In this document: positions 34,442-42,827 of the stretch, one piece after another | How the letters are laid out: every line of letters begins with the position of its first letter | Numbering within the stretch: the stretch's first letter is position 1 | NCBI GenBank assembly: GCA_020847445.1 | Contig: JADLBY010000121.1 | Coordinates: 1-43,923, forward strand | Direction of reading: 5' to 3' | Length of the DNA: 43,923 nucleotides | From: Sphingomonadaceae bacterium | Lineage (GTDB): Bacteria > Pseudomonadota > Alphaproteobacteria > Sphingomonadales > Sphingomonadaceae | Made by a program: the position numbers and the translations under genes | The notes under the pieces: generated by a model | The model's input: the letters and a program-made list of their open reading frames with translations, nothing else | Database searches by the model: none | Told to the model about the DNA's origin: nothing

Positions 34442-36241
34442 ATGCGCACATCGATCGCCCTTATTGCCGCCCTGCTCGCAACCACCCCGCTATCCGCCCA
34501 GACCGCGCCGAAGGATCAGGGGGACCGTTATTCGGGCGCGGCGGGGGCGAGCCGTTCCGCCGTCATCGCGCAGAACGGGATGGCGGCAACCAGCCAGCCA
34601 CTGGCGACACAGGTCGCGCTCGACATCTTGAAGGCGGGGGGCAGCGCGGTTGACGCCGCGATTGCCGCCAATGCCGCACTTGGCCTGATGGAGCCCACCG
34701 GCAATGGCATCGGCGGCGATCTGTTCGCGATCATCTGGGATCCGAAAACGCAAAAGCTTTACGGCCTGAACGCCAGCGGCCGCGCACCGATGGGGCAGAG
34801 CCTGAAGGCGTTGCAGGAACGCACCAAAAGGATGCCGCGTTCGGCGCGCGACAGCGACGGCACGATTGCCGATTGGGGCGCGGCGTCGGTCACCATCCCC
34901 GGCGCGGTCGATGGCTGGTTCGAAATGCATGGCAAATTCGGCAGGCTGCCGATGGCGCAGAATCTTGCCCCCGCGATCCGCTATGCGCAAGCGGGCTTCC
35001 CCGTGAGCGAGTTGATCGCGCAATATTGGAAGGCGAATACCGAAGGCTTTGAGGCTTTGCACAAGGAAGGCGTGATCGAGGAAATCGACAATATGCGCCG
35101 CACCTATATGCCCGGCGGCAAGGCCCCTGCCGAGGGCGAGATTTTCAGGAATCCCGATCTGGCGCGCACATTGACGGAGATCGCCGAGGGCGGGCGCGAT
35201 GCCTTTTACAAGGGGAAGCTGGCGCATGCGATGGACCGCTATTTCCGGCGCATCGGCGCACCGCATCGCTATGCCGATTTCGCCGCGCACAAGAGCGAAT
35301 GGGTCGAACCGGTATCGACCAGCTATCGCGGCTATGACGTCTGGGAAATCCCCCCCAACGGGCAGGGGATCGCCGCGCTGCAGATCCTCAACATCCTCGA
35401 AGGCTATGACCTGAAGGCGATGGGCCGGGGCAGCGCCGATTTCTGGCATGTCTTTATCGAGGCAAAGAAGCGCGCCTTTGCCGACCGGGCGAAATATTAT
35501 GCCGACCCGGCCTTTGCCAAAATCCCGCTTGGCGAATTGCTGTCGAAGGACCGCGCCGCCAGACAGCGCGCGGATATCGATATGGGCAAGGCGGCTATGG
35601 CCGACCCGGCGCTGCCGGTCGATGGCGGCAACGACACCATCTATATGACGGTCGCCGACAGGGACGGGATGATGGTCAGCCTGATCCAGTCCAACTATCG
35701 CGGCATGGGTTCGGGGCTGATGCCCGACGATGGCACCGTCGACACCGGGGGCCATACGCTGGGCTTCATGTTCCAGGATCGCGGCGCGCAGTTCAGCCTC
35801 GATCCCGGACATGCCAATGCCTATGCGCCGGGCAAGCGCCCCTTCCACACGATCATCCCCGCCTTCATGACCAAAGACGGCAAGCCGCTTCTGTCCTTCG
35901 GCGTGATGGGCGGCGCGATGCAGCCGCAGGGGCATGCGCAGATCGTCGTCAACATGGTCGATTTCGGCATGGGCGTGCAGGCCGCAGGCGATGTCGCCCG
36001 CTTCCATCATGACGGCTCGACCGACCCCGAAGGCGGCAAACCGATGACAACGGGCGGCGTGGTCGAAATCGAAACCGGCGTGCCGCAGGCGATTGCCGAC
36101 GAACTGGCGAAGCGCGGGCACAAAGTGAAATATTCGGTCGGGCCCTATGGCGGCTATCAGGCGATCTGGCGCGATCCGGTGACGGGCGCCTATTGGGGCG
36201 CGAGCGAGTTCAGGAAGGACGGGCAGGCGGCGGGCTATTGA
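34442..36241 (+). CDS. ggt: gamma-glutamyltransferase family protein, secreted
   Basis: 599 residues with a signal peptide (1-20, cleavage near LSAQ), so periplasmic. N-terminal nucleophile hydrolase fold: the proenzyme self-cleaves before a threonine that becomes the nucleophile. That Thr should be Thr399 in GGNDTIYMTVAD; classical enzymes have TTH here, so the second Thr and the His are replaced by Ile-Tyr. The PTGNGIGGD block, RPFHTIIPAF, and the GGAMQPQGHAQ block are conserved. Likely breaks down glutathione or gamma-glutamyl peptides; the variant active site may mean a cephalosporin-acylase-like or different specificity. Confidence 0.92.
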   Translation: MRTSIALIAALLATTPLSAQTAPKDQGDRYSGAAGASRSAVIAQNGMAATSQPLATQVALDILKAGGSAVDAAIAANAALGLMEPTGNGIGGDLFAIIWDPKTQKLYGLNASGRAPMGQSLKALQERTKRMPRSARDSDGTIADWGAASVTIPGAVDGWFEMHGKFGRLPMAQNLAPAIRYAQAGFPVSELIAQYWKANTEGFEALHKEGVIEEIDNMRRTYMPGGKAPAEGEIFRNPDLARTLTEIAEGGRDAFYKGKLAHAMDRYFRRIGAPHRYADFAAHKSEWVEPVSTSYRGYDVWEIPPNGQGIAALQILNILEGYDLKAMGRGSADFWHVFIEAKKRAFADRAKYYADPAFAKIPLGELLSKDRAARQRADIDMGKAAMADPALPVDGGNDTIYMTVADRDGMMVSLIQSNYRGMGSGLMPDDGTVDTGGHTLGFMFQDRGAQFSLDPGHANAYAPGKRPFHTIIPAFMTKDGKPLLSFGVMGGAMQPQGHAQIVVNMVDFGMGVQAAGDVARFHHDGSTDPEGGKPMTTGGVVEIETGVPQAIADELAKRGHKVKYSVGPYGGYQAIWRDPVTGAYWGASEFRKDGQAAGY

Positions 36242-36287
36242 GGCTGTCTGCTGCCGGGTCTGGCTGAGGGGTGGTTTTATTGATTTC

Positions 36288-36539
36288 CTCAGAAGAAATA
36301 AGGAAAGAAGAAAGAAGGATTTGTTTCGCGCAGAGACGCAGAGATTCGCAGAGAGCGCAGAGAAACGGCATTCGCGGCGAAGCCGCTTTCAAATCGATCC
36401 GCCCGTGAAATTTCACCATTCGGCAAATGAATGAGCCTTCGGCTCGGCGCATTCCTCTGCGTTCTTTGCGGACCTCTGCGTCTCTGCGCGAAACAGAAAG
36501 ATCCAAATCCTTCTTTCTTCTTTCCTTATTTCTTCTGAG
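36288..36539. repeat. 252-bp inverted-repeat element (MITE-like)
   Basis: Terminal inverted repeat of 36 perfect base pairs: left arm 36288-36323, right arm 36504-36539. Next inward, TTTCGCGCAGAGACGCAGAG (36324-36343) is matched perfectly by 36474-36493; the right side has an extra 11 nt between the two blocks. Imperfect CGCAGAG-rich pairing continues. The middle (about 36380-36440) is unpaired and codes for nothing recognisable. The outer sequence is shared with the element at 32780-32910. It fills the space between ggt and the next minus-strand gene. Confidence 0.8.
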
Positions 36540-36556
36540 CGAATCAAAAACGCGGC

Positions 36557-37294
36557 CTAACCGCCAACCACCTCCGCCACAGTCGCCAGCAACAAGGCGA
36601 TGTCCGCCTCGCGCGACAGGCGGTGATCGCCATCCTTGACCAGCGTCACCCGCACATCGCGCGACCGCAGCGCCGCCGCCAGTCTCAGTGAAATCTTCCA
36701 CGGCACATCGGCATCAGCCTGCCCGTGGAGCAGCCGCACCGGGCAATCGATGGCGATGTCGCGGTCGAGCATCAGGCTGGCCTCGCCCGATTCATAAAGG
36801 GTCTTGTAGGTAGGCGTGGGTTCGGGGCCATAGGGATTGGGTTCAAAATGCACACCCTTGTCCGCTATCTCCGCGCGCTGGACATCGGTGAAGCCCCAGC
36901 GGGTGAAATCGGGTGCGGGTGCGATACCGATCAGCCCCGCCAGCCTTTCGCCCAATGCCTCCCCCACCAGCAGCATCAGCCAGCCGCCCATCGACGATCC
37001 GACCAGCACCACCGGCCCTTCGGTCAGCGCATCGACCATGGCGAGCACATCGTCGCGCCAGCCGGTCAGCGTCTGCACGGCAAAATCGCCATCGCTTTGC
37101 CCGCATCCGGCATAGTCGAGCAGCAGGCATGACCGGCCGTCGGCCACCGCCCGGTCGAAAATCGCGGTCGCCTTGCCGCCCGCCATGTCGGACATATAGC
37201 CGGGCAGGAAGACAATGGTCGGCCCTGCCCCTTCGGCCTTGCGATAGGCAAGCTTCAACCCGTCGGTGCGGTGGAAATAACGGATTTCTGCCAT
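36557..37294 (-). CDS. alpha/beta hydrolase, ABHD10-like
   Basis: 245 residues from the ATG at 37294 (MAEIRYFHRT); the upstream part of the frame overlaps the DUF6356 gene. Motifs: FLPGYMSDMAGGKA, LLLDYAGCGQSDG, the nucleophile GSSMGG (Ser101), LLHGQADADVPW and the late His in KDGDHRLSRE. This set resembles the ABHD10/palmitoyl-thioesterase-like serine hydrolases. Cytoplasmic. Twenty bp separate it from DUF6356; the intervening GACTC-AAATTC-GAGTC dyad (37299-37314 region) could be regulatory. Its 3' end is 17 bp from the 252-bp repeat element. Confidence 0.88.
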   Translation of the reverse strand: MAEIRYFHRTDGLKLAYRKAEGAGPTIVFLPGYMSDMAGGKATAIFDRAVADGRSCLLLDYAGCGQSDGDFAVQTLTGWRDDVLAMVDALTEGPVVLVGSSMGGWLMLLVGEALGERLAGLIGIAPAPDFTRWGFTDVQRAEIADKGVHFEPNPYGPEPTPTYKTLYESGEASLMLDRDIAIDCPVRLLHGQADADVPWKISLRLAAALRSRDVRVTLVKDGDHRLSREADIALLLATVAEVVGG

Positions 37295-37314
37295 TTGACT
37301 CAAATTCGAGTCGT

Positions 37315-37569
37315 TCAAATAACCCAGTCGACGGTCAGCATCTGGCTGACATCCTGCCCCTTGGCGCGGCGCTGGACGACCATGATATGGTTCAGCCGCT
37401 CGATCGTGCGGCTGCCGGTCGTCACGCACCAGCCGGGCACCACGGCGTGCACCAGCGCGCACAGCCCGCCCCAGATCATCGTCACGCCGAATTTCGACGC
37501 GACGGCGAAATGCTGCACATAATTTTCATCCACGCTGCGCGGATGATCGATGAAAAGGCGGCGGAACAT
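37315..37569 (-). CDS. DUF6356 family small membrane protein
   Basis: 84 residues: MFRRLFIDHPRSVDENYVQHFAVASKFGVTMI at the start and WCVTTGSRTIERLN match a short family common in sphingomonads (I recall it as DUF6356). One hydrophobic helix, about 26-47, with a hydrophilic C-terminus. CTGGAG lies 7 nt before the ATG. Function unknown. It stands between an M48 peptidase gene (44 bp upstream end) and the ABHD10-like hydrolase, all on the minus strand. Confidence 0.8.
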   Translation of the reverse strand: MFRRLFIDHPRSVDENYVQHFAVASKFGVTMIWGGLCALVHAVVPGWCVTTGSRTIERLNHIMVVQRRAKGQDVSQMLTVDWVI

Positions 37570-37613
37570 GGGCTACTCCAGTTGGCGGGTTTGCCCCCGC
37601 TTAGCCGCCCGAC

Positions 37614-38705
37614 CTATTCGATGTCAAAGCCCCAGCCTGATTTCACATCCCTGTCCTGCGCGCACATCGTCTTCAGTTCGCGCCATTCATCCGGCGTCAG
37701 CGCGGGTTTGTAGGCGCTGCCCTTGACCACGGCCTTTTCGAACAGCTTGCGCCGCTCGTCAGACAGCGGGTGGCTGGAGGTGTAGCTGGCCATCGTGCGT
37801 GCCTGCTGGTCCTTCAGATCACGGCTGCCGTCCATCGCGGCAAGGCGGTTGAAGAAATCGGCGGTGCCCACCGGCGACACATTGGCCTGCTTCAGCGCCT
37901 TCAGCGAATGGTCGTCCGCCTCGCGTTCGGAGTCGCGGGTATAGGTGGTCGACAACAGGCTGTTCAGCGAGCTGCCCCCGCTGCCGTCGAAGCCGCCGAG
38001 CACCACCGCCAGGCCCATTTGCCGCAACAGCCCCTGCATCACATGGCGTTCGCGGACATGGCCGATTTCATGCGCCAGCACACCGGCAACCTCATCCGGC
38101 GACCGTGCCTGGTCGAGCAGGCCCTGAAAGATCAGAACCTTGCCGCCGGGCAGGGCGACGGCGTTGAGCATGTCGATATTGGCCACCTCGACCTGCAGGT
38201 CCCGGGGATGATCGTCGAGCGAACGGGTCAGCTTGGCGAGCGCGGCCTTGCCTTTGGGGGTATCGCAGAAACGGCCGCCGAAATCGCCGACAAGCGCGTT
38301 GCCGAGCTTCTGCTCGACGCTCGACGGGATCAGCGGGGCCAGCCATTGCGGGCTCAACAACACCACCGCGACCACCGCCGCGCTGATCGCGGCAAAAACA
38401 AGGCTCGCCTTGCCCAGCCCCAGCCGGTCGATCAAACCGCCATAGGTTTTCACGGGCGGCAGCAGCGGTGCCAGTTCGGCAGGCACATGCCCCCGCACGG
38501 CCAGCCGCCAGCCATCCCTGCCGTCGAGCCCATATATGGTCGCATCGGCCTTGGTTTCGAGGAATTTCAGATCGCCAAAGGCAAAGGGGCCATGCCGCCT
38601 TTCCTGTTCGAGCAGATAGAACTGGTTGCCGATCGCCTGGATCTCGACATTGCGCCGCACCGCGCTCTGCCCGTCAAAATGCCAGGCATCGAAGAAGGTG
38701 GCCAT
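37614..38705 (-). CDS. M48-family metallopeptidase with N-terminal membrane part
   Basis: 363 residues. The zinc site is HEIGH (His212, Glu213, His216) with the third ligand Glu in EREADDHSLK downstream. Residues 1-75 form a soluble domain, then one helix (about 101-122) anchors the catalytic part, which contains GGRFCDTPKG and LPGGKVLIFQGLLDQ typical of BepA/Oma1-like peptidases. Its ATG shares one base with the stop of the DUF898 gene (TGATG), so the two are translated together. The pair likely works in envelope quality control; inference. Confidence 0.9.
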   Translation of the reverse strand: MATFFDAWHFDGQSAVRRNVEIQAIGNQFYLLEQERRHGPFAFGDLKFLETKADATIYGLDGRDGWRLAVRGHVPAELAPLLPPVKTYGGLIDRLGLGKASLVFAAISAAVVAVVLLSPQWLAPLIPSSVEQKLGNALVGDFGGRFCDTPKGKAALAKLTRSLDDHPRDLQVEVANIDMLNAVALPGGKVLIFQGLLDQARSPDEVAGVLAHEIGHVRERHVMQGLLRQMGLAVVLGGFDGSGGSSLNSLLSTTYTRDSEREADDHSLKALKQANVSPVGTADFFNRLAAMDGSRDLKDQQARTMASYTSSHPLSDERRKLFEKAVVKGSAYKPALTPDEWRELKTMCAQDRDVKSGWGFDIE

Positions 38706-39925
38706 CAGATCGCCCCGACGTCGAAGGCGTCGAGCAGGCCCTCGCCATGGCTTGCGCTTTGTGTTTCCGACTGGGTCATCCGGTCCAGATTGACTTCGCC
38801 GAACGCCTCGGTGTGGACGACGAAGAATTTCCAGCTGCGATAGCGGATGATCGAGGTGGCAAAGGCGATCGGGATGATGGCGATCAATATGCCGAGAATC
38901 AGCCCGGCCGACAGGATCGATTCACCGGCTTCGATCTGCTGCGCGAACTGCGTCGGATCGGACGCGATCAGCAGGCTGAATGGCGCAAAGGCAAAGCCAT
39001 AGGCGATCATGAAGATTGCCAGATTGCCGAGCCAGAACAATATCCAGTCGGGCGAGCGAGCGGTGAAATCGAACTCCAGATCGCCCAGCCGCAGCGCCCC
39101 GATCGCGACGCGCATGAATTTGGAATAATAGAGCAAGGCTGCGATCGGCATGATGATATAAAGGCCCAATATGCCGATAATTATGGCGATTACAGCGGCC
39201 ACACCGCCGGCACTTGTGAAGGGATCGCCTCCTCCGCCAGCAGAAGCCGCTGATATGCCAAGCGCTACCGCGCCGAAAAAAATCAGGAATGGCACCAGAT
39301 AAAACAACAGGTAGCGCTTCATCAGCGCCTTCCAGTCGGCGTTCGATTCGAACCGGTAGGGGCCAAAGCTCATCTTCGACCAGCGCTCGTTCCACAGCGA
39401 CATGCTCGCCCAGGGATAGAGCAGGAAAAGCGGGATCGCCGCCGCAACATTCTTCCAGATATAGGACCAGCCATAGGTGAAGCCCTGGTCGTCGCTGCCG
39501 CCCCTTATACCGCGCCAGTAAGTGCGGCTGAGGCGATAGCGGAGCGCGCGGAAATAGGCGAGGCCGGTCAGGTAAAAGACGAACAGGATGATCGCAAAGA
39601 CGATGACCCCTGCGGCCATCGGCTGCCCCTGGAACACCAGCCCGTTGATCAGCAGCTGCATCACCACCAGCGGCAGGCCGAGCAGGAAGAACACCATCAC
39701 GAAACCGATAAACAGTTCGATCCCGCGACCGGTCCATTCGAGCGGTTCGTCAATGAAACGCGTCTGCGACCAGAGATATTTCCGCTCGCGCGTCGTTGCC
39801 CAGAAACGGTAGACGCCCAGCGTTACCAGCGTCAGCAGCACATTGGGCAGCGCGATTTTCGCAAAATCGGTCCAGCTGCCATGGAAGCTGACCGCACTCG
39901 GCGCTTTCCCCTCATGTCCGGTCAT
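38705..39925 (-). CDS. DUF898 (YjgN-like) polytopic membrane protein
   Basis: 406 residues from the ATG at 39925, with AGGAAG 8 nt upstream. About eight hydrophobic helices. The YjgN/DUF898 signatures GVYRFWATTRERKYLWSQT and FRALRYRLSRTYWRGIRGG are repeated later as the LGDLEFDFTARSPDW segment. The cytoplasmic C-terminus ends with an acidic, Gly-rich tail. Function of the family is unknown, but fusion to or pairing with an M48 peptidase recurs in proteobacteria. Translationally coupled to the M48 gene (TGATG). Confidence 0.9.
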   Translation of the reverse strand: MTGHEGKAPSAVSFHGSWTDFAKIALPNVLLTLVTLGVYRFWATTRERKYLWSQTRFIDEPLEWTGRGIELFIGFVMVFFLLGLPLVVMQLLINGLVFQGQPMAAGVIVFAIILFVFYLTGLAYFRALRYRLSRTYWRGIRGGSDDQGFTYGWSYIWKNVAAAIPLFLLYPWASMSLWNERWSKMSFGPYRFESNADWKALMKRYLLFYLVPFLIFFGAVALGISAASAGGGGDPFTSAGGVAAVIAIIIGILGLYIIMPIAALLYYSKFMRVAIGALRLGDLEFDFTARSPDWILFWLGNLAIFMIAYGFAFAPFSLLIASDPTQFAQQIEAGESILSAGLILGILIAIIPIAFATSIIRYRSWKFFVVHTEAFGEVNLDRMTQSETQSASHGEGLLDAFDVGAI

Positions 39926-40028
39926 AACGCGCGCTTCCTTTCCCCTGTGCCGAACATCGTAGGTGCGCGATTGCATACAGGCTTGTCAAGCTACGCTCGA
40001 CAAACAGTTTTTTGGCCGAATTTGCCAT

Positions 40029-40220
40029 TCAATCGCGCAGGAAAATTGCCTCGATCTCCAGGCCAAACAGGTCGGCGATACGGAAGGCCAGCGGGAGCGA
40101 GGGATCATATTTCCCTGTCTCGATCGCGTTCACCGACTGGCGTGAAACCCCCAGTGCATCGGCCAGATCCTGCTGGCTCCAGTCCCGCTCCGCGCGCAGC
40201 ACCTTGAGGCGGTTTTTCAT
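40029..40220 (-). CDS. XRE-family HTH regulator, 63 aa
   Basis: 63 residues, little more than a Cro/CI HTH: LKVLRAERDWSQQDLADALGVSRQSVNAIETGKYDPSLPLAFRIADLF, ending IFLRD. This YozG-like short form usually partners a small membrane protein, as here; the ATG at 40220 overlaps that gene's stop (ATGA). I reject the 21-codon upstream extension. It probably represses its own operon through the repeated TTGTC boxes at 40633-40713. Cytoplasmic. Confidence 0.92.
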   Translation of the reverse strand: MKNRLKVLRAERDWSQQDLADALGVSRQSVNAIETGKYDPSLPLAFRIADLFGLEIEAIFLRD

Positions 40221-40618
40221 GCCCGCCACCGGACAAGGGGACCGGCAAGCCCCAGCATCGCGAACCAGATGACCGCCATCCATTGCGGCCCGGTTTCGAC
40301 GACATCGTAGACCTGAAGGAACTGCCAGACGGTCACCAGCGTCAGCGTGAACGCGGTCGCGAGCAACGCCTGTTTCGCAAATAACAGCCGTTGATATTCA
40401 TCGTCGGTTTCGACCAGCAAGCGGAAGATCGCCCAGAAAACGCCAATTATGGGAAATGCAGTAATCAGCGCGAGGCCAATCAGCGTCGCCTGCGCATGCG
40501 CGCCATTGCGGGCGAAGATCAGACTGCCGGTCAGGATCGCGGCATAGGCCCCCATGAAAATCAGGACGCGCGCGGTATAGCGACGCATATAGGGCGGCAT
40601 TTTTGTATCTGCAGACAT
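40217..40618 (-). CDS. four-helix membrane protein partnered with XRE regulator
   Basis: 133 residues with four hydrophobic helices (about 15-34, 43-65, 84-103 and 111-129). A conserved charged loop DDEYQRLLFAKQAL lies between helices 2 and 3. Such proteins sit next to short XRE regulators in many bacteria; function is unknown. The ATG at 40618 is first in the two-gene unit. Upstream, on the minus strand, a TTGACA hexamer (40669-40674) is followed 17 nt later by TAAAGG, a partial -35/-10 pair. Confidence 0.8.
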   Translation of the reverse strand: MSADTKMPPYMRRYTARVLIFMGAYAAILTGSLIFARNGAHAQATLIGLALITAFPIIGVFWAIFRLLVETDDEYQRLLFAKQALLATAFTLTLVTVWQFLQVYDVVETGPQWMAVIWFAMLGLAGPLVRWRA

Positions 40619-40632
40619 TTGGCATTTCCCTC

Positions 40633-40713
40633 AAAAGACAAGCAACCTTTACATTCGATGCGCTTGAATGTCAACTATACTTGTCTTTTTGATTGTCTTG
40701 CTTGTCATTTTGA
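40633..40713 (-). promoter_or_regulatory. repeated TTGTC operator array in the XRE/thrS spacer
   Basis: AAAAGACAAG (40633-40642) is exactly inverted as CTTGTCTTTT (40680-40689), flanking the minus-strand TTGACA. CTTGTCTTTTTGA (40680-40692) and CTTGTCATTTTGA (40701-40713) are near-identical direct copies, and a further TTGTC lies between. This is the expected look of a multi-site XRE operator. A TATACT hexamer (40676-40681) could also serve thrS on the plus strand. Confidence 0.5.
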
Positions 40714-40826
40714 GCACTGCGCGGGTGTGAGCTTTGTCGGTATTGGCGCGTTTCTGCGCACTTGCGGCCTAGCGCGCAGACTGGCAAAGGGGCCTCTCCA
40801 AACAATCCAGAAAGCATGCAAATCCA

Positions 40827-42827
40827 ATGTCCGAGATGATCCGCGTCACCCTTCCCGATGGCTCTGCCCGAGAAGTCGCGCGCGGGACTACCCCGGCGGA
40901 GATTGCCGCTGCCATCGGCCCCGGGCTTGCCAAGGCCGCGCTCGCCGCGCGCGTCGATGGCGAGGTGCGTGACATCATGCGCCCGCTGGAGGCCGACACC
41001 AGCCTCGCGCTGATTACAGCAAAGGATGAGGCCGACGCCCTCGAACTCGCGCGCCACGATTTCGCCCATGTACTGGCAGAGGCGGTGCAGAAACTGTTTC
41101 CGGGAACGCAGATCACCTTTGGCCCGGCGACCGATGACGGTTTCTATTATGACGTGATGGCCCCCGCCAGCCGTGGCCCGTTCACCGAAGATGATCTGCC
41201 CGCGATCGAAGAGGCGATGCGCGAGATCATCCGCGCCGACAAGCCGCTGCGCCGCGAGGTTGTCGCGCGCGACGCACTGATCCAGACGTGGAAAGACGCA
41301 GGCGAAAGCTTCAAGGCCGAATGGGCCGCCGAACTGCCCGCAGGCGAGGAACTGTCGGTCTATTGGTCGGGTGACGACTGGATGGACATGTGCCGCGGCC
41401 CGCATCTGGCCTCGACCGGCAAGCTCGACGGGCAAGCCTTCAAGCTGATGCGCGTCGCCGGGGCCTATTGGCGCGGCGACCAGAATAATGCGCAGCTGAC
41501 GCGCATCTATGGCACCGGCTGGCTCAACAAAAAGCAGCTGGACGCCCATCTGCTGCGGCTCGAAGAGGCCGCCAAACGCGATCACCGCAAGCTGGGCGGC
41601 GAAATGGATCTGTTTCACCTGCAGCAGGAGGCGCATGGTTCGGTCTTCTGGCATCCGCACGGTTTCACCATCTGGCGGCAGCTTGAGGCCTATATGCGCC
41701 GCGCGATCGACGCTGCGGGCTACCAGGAGGTCAAGACGCCGCAGGTGATGGACGCGCGCCAGTGGGAGCAATCGGGCCATTGGGGCAAATATCGCGAGAA
41801 TATGTTCGTCATCCCCGACGAGGTGCCCAACACCGAGGATGAAGGCCCGGTGATTTCGGGTGAGGCAGACTGGATGGCGCTGAAGCCGATGAACTGCCCC
41901 GCGCACGTCCTGATCTTTCGCCAGGGAATCAAAAGCTATCGCGATCTGCCGCTGCGGCTCTACGAAAATGGCTGCTGCCACCGCAACGAGCCGCATGGCG
42001 CGCTGCACGGGCTGATGCGCGTGCGTCAGTTCACCCAGGACGATGCCCATATCTTCTGCCGCGAGGATCAGATCGTCGCCGAGGTGCAGGATTTCTGCGC
42101 GCTCGCCGATCGTATCTATAAGGATTTCGGCTTCAGCTATGCGATCAAGCTGGCGCTGCGCCCCGAGGCGCGCTTTGGCAGCGATGCCGATTGGGACAAG
42201 GCCGAAAACGAACTGCGCGACGCGGTGGTGCGCGCAGGCCTTGCGACCGAGGAATATGGCTGGGAGGAACTGCCCGGCGAAGGCGCCTTTTATGCGCCCA
42301 AGCTCGAATGGCACCTGACCGACGCGATTGGCCGCACCTGGCAGGTCGGTACGATCCAGTCGGACCGTGTGCTGCCCGAAAGGCTCGACGCGAGCTATAT
42401 CGGCGAGGATGGCGGCAAGCACCGCCCGGTGATGCTCCACCGCGCGATCTTCGGCTCGTACGAACGCTTTATCGGCATCCTCATCGAACATTATGCCGGT
42501 CGCTTCCCCGTCTGGCTGTCACCGGTGCAGGCGGTGGTAGCGACGATTGTGTCGGATGCTGACGCCTATGCAGGCGAAGTGGCGGCAAAGCTGGCGGCGG
42601 CGGGCATCCGCGTCGAAACCGACCTGCGCAACGAAAAGATCAACTATAAGGTGCGCGAACATAGCCTGGCGAAAGTCCCGCACCTGCTTGTGGTCGGCAA
42701 CCGCGAGGCCGAGGAAGGCAAGGTCGCGATCCGCACTTTGGGCAGTGAGGGGCAGCGGATCATGAGCGTCGATGAGGCGGTCGCGATGCTGGTCGCCGAG
42801 GCGACGCCACCGGATTTGCGGGATTGA
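40827..42827 (+). CDS. thrS: threonyl-tRNA synthetase
   Basis: Class II synthetase that charges tRNA-Thr. 666 residues: TGS domain (1-62), the editing domain with [12 protein letters not shown] and the C...H in MCRGPHLAS, then the catalytic core. Zinc ligands lie in MNCPAHV and later His residues; motif 2 is [26 protein letters not shown]; motif 3 is [18 protein letters not shown]. The anticodon-binding domain closes the protein. The ATG at 40827 gives the expected N-terminus. Its TGA overlaps the TTG start of the permease gene (TTGAAC). Confidence 0.98.
   Translation: MSEMIRVTLPDGSAREVARGTTPAEIAAAIGPGLAKAALAARVDGEVRDIMRPLEADTSLALITAKDEADALELARHDFAHVLAEAVQKLFPGTQITFGPATDDGFYYDVMAPASRGPFTEDDLPAIEEAMREIIRADKPLRREVVARDALIQTWKDAGESFKAEWAAELPAGEELSVYWSGDDWMDMCRGPHLASTGKLDGQAFKLMRVAGAYWRGDQNNAQLTRIYGTGWLNKKQLDAHLLRLEEAAKRDHRKLGGEMDLFHLQQEAHGSVFWHPHGFTIWRQLEAYMRRAIDAAGYQEVKTPQVMDARQWEQSGHWGKYRENMFVIPDEVPNTEDEGPVISGEADWMALKPMNCPAHVLIFRQGIKSYRDLPLRLYENGCCHRNEPHGALHGLMRVRQFTQDDAHIFCREDQIVAEVQDFCALADRIYKDFGFSYAIKLALRPEARFGSDADWDKAENELRDAVVRAGLATEEYGWEELPGEGAFYAPKLEWHLTDAIGRTWQVGTIQSDRVLPERLDASYIGEDGGKHRPVMLHRAIFGSYERFIGILIEHYAGRFPVWLSPVQAVVATIVSDADAYAGEVAAKLAAAGIRVETDLRNEKINYKVREHSLAKVPHLLVVGNREAEEGKVAIRTLGSEGQRIMSVDEAVAMLVAEATPPDLRD

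Noticed and set aside
34490..36121. Minus-strand frame antisense to ggt
   Set aside because: Composition typical of an antisense shadow; ggt has intact motifs.
36210..36701. Minus-strand ORF across the 252-bp repeat
   Set aside because: Its sequence is a translation of the repeat arms and the end of the ABHD10-like gene in another frame.
40671..42491. Minus-strand frame antisense to thrS
   Set aside because: Shadow; it also crosses the XRE operator region.
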